Positions 63,937 through 64,000 of a stretch of DNA of 64,000 bases are shown piece by piece. This DNA is from Marinilabilia salmonicolor JCM 21150 (lineage in GTDB: Bacteria; Bacteroidota; Bacteroidia; Bacteroidales; Marinilabiliaceae): the NCBI RefSeq assembly GCF_000259075.1, contig NZ_AJKI01000015.1, positions 1 to 64,000 of the forward strand, written 5' to 3'. A model generated the notes under the pieces. It searched no databases. It saw only the letters and a list, made by a program, of their open reading frames with translations, and was not told where the DNA came from. The number at the start of each line of letters is the position of its first letter. The stretch's first letter is position 1. A program made the translations under genes and the position numbers.

Positions 63937-64000
63937 ATGAAGCAATTCAAATTCATTCGATGGTTTATTCCGCCTGACCGATGGAAATTCCCTGTCATTA
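63937..64000 (+). CDS. Probable NrfH, cytochrome c nitrite reductase small subunit (partial)
   Basis: Only 21 codons are present: a basic N-terminus KQFKFIRWF followed by IPPDRWKFPVI. The PP-x-RW-x-x-PVI pattern before a membrane helix matches my memory of NrfH N-termini in Bacteroidetes, and the hcp and Crp/Fnr context suits nitrite reduction to ammonia. The call rests on few residues. Confidence 0.5.
   Translation, partial: MKQFKFIRWFIPPDRWKFPVI

Noticed and set aside
1-64000. tRNA or rRNA genes
   Set aside because: I saw no cloverleaf with GTTC-A-type T arm or rRNA conserved blocks on either strand; a tRNAscan-SE run would settle it.

Overview
The window is a chromosomal stretch of a Bacteroidota bacterium, most likely Bacteroidales/Marinilabiliales. 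This is inferred from family content and from regulatory style, not from a database search. The pointers are a TonB-dependent receptor with a carboxypeptidase-like N-terminal domain, many lipoproteins, a DUF4197 lipoprotein, an M49 peptidase, a 1110-residue SecA with a SEC-C tail, pyrB-pyrI, glycoside hydrolases, and promoter -7 boxes of the TAnnTTTG type. Gene density is ordinary, with short gaps between co-oriented genes. No rRNA, tRNA, CRISPR array, prophage or transposase gene was found.

Layout. 1-5.1 kb: a truncated secreted protein, a stand-alone receiver protein, and a reverse operon TonB receptor - TPR protein - LytS-type kinase. 5.1-5.8 kb: non-coding repeats. 5.8-9.1 kb: SDR, thioesterase, M49 peptidase. 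9.1-12.4 kb: thiamine salvage operon thiM-thiE-thiD-tenA behind a TPP riboswitch and terminator. 12.5-20.8 kb: pyrB/pyrI, an RsmI-like methyltransferase, truA, pcm, msrA and small unknown genes, peppered with short non-autonomous transposon-like elements. 20.8-34.2 kb: YgiQ and TIGR01212 radical SAM proteins, a hybrid histidine kinase, nitrilase, DacB, alcohol dehydrogenase, fabG, MscS, sirtuin. 34.7-50.7 kb: chemoreceptor, sucD, GrpB, hemH, M16 and M48 peptidases, LVIVD lipoprotein, lgt-secA. 50.8-58.1 kb: dus, trhO, GH43, GH5, MFS. 58.3-64 kb: NlpE/META lipoprotein, Crp/Fnr regulator, GNAT, ferredoxin, hcp, and the first codons of a gene that looks like nrfH.

The most interesting material is non-coding. 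Two families of MITE-like elements can be defined from the sequence. Family 1 has five copies of 104-186 bp, termini near GAGTCTGTCCATAAAGT and 6-bp target duplications. Family 2 has two copies of about 177 bp, imperfect 40-bp termini and TA duplications. At 19.36-19.81 kb they are nested, and the order of insertion can be read from the split target duplication. Two insertions sit exactly in stop codons (pyrB and the small gene at 12469) and rebuild a stop at the junction.

The right end reads as a nitrosative/nitrite stress module. A Crp/Fnr-family regulator, a perfect TGTAAC-type palindrome upstream of a ferredoxin gene, class I hybrid cluster protein Hcp, an eight-unit 14-bp tandem repeat between ferredoxin and hcp, and a probable nrfH start all lie within 5 kb.
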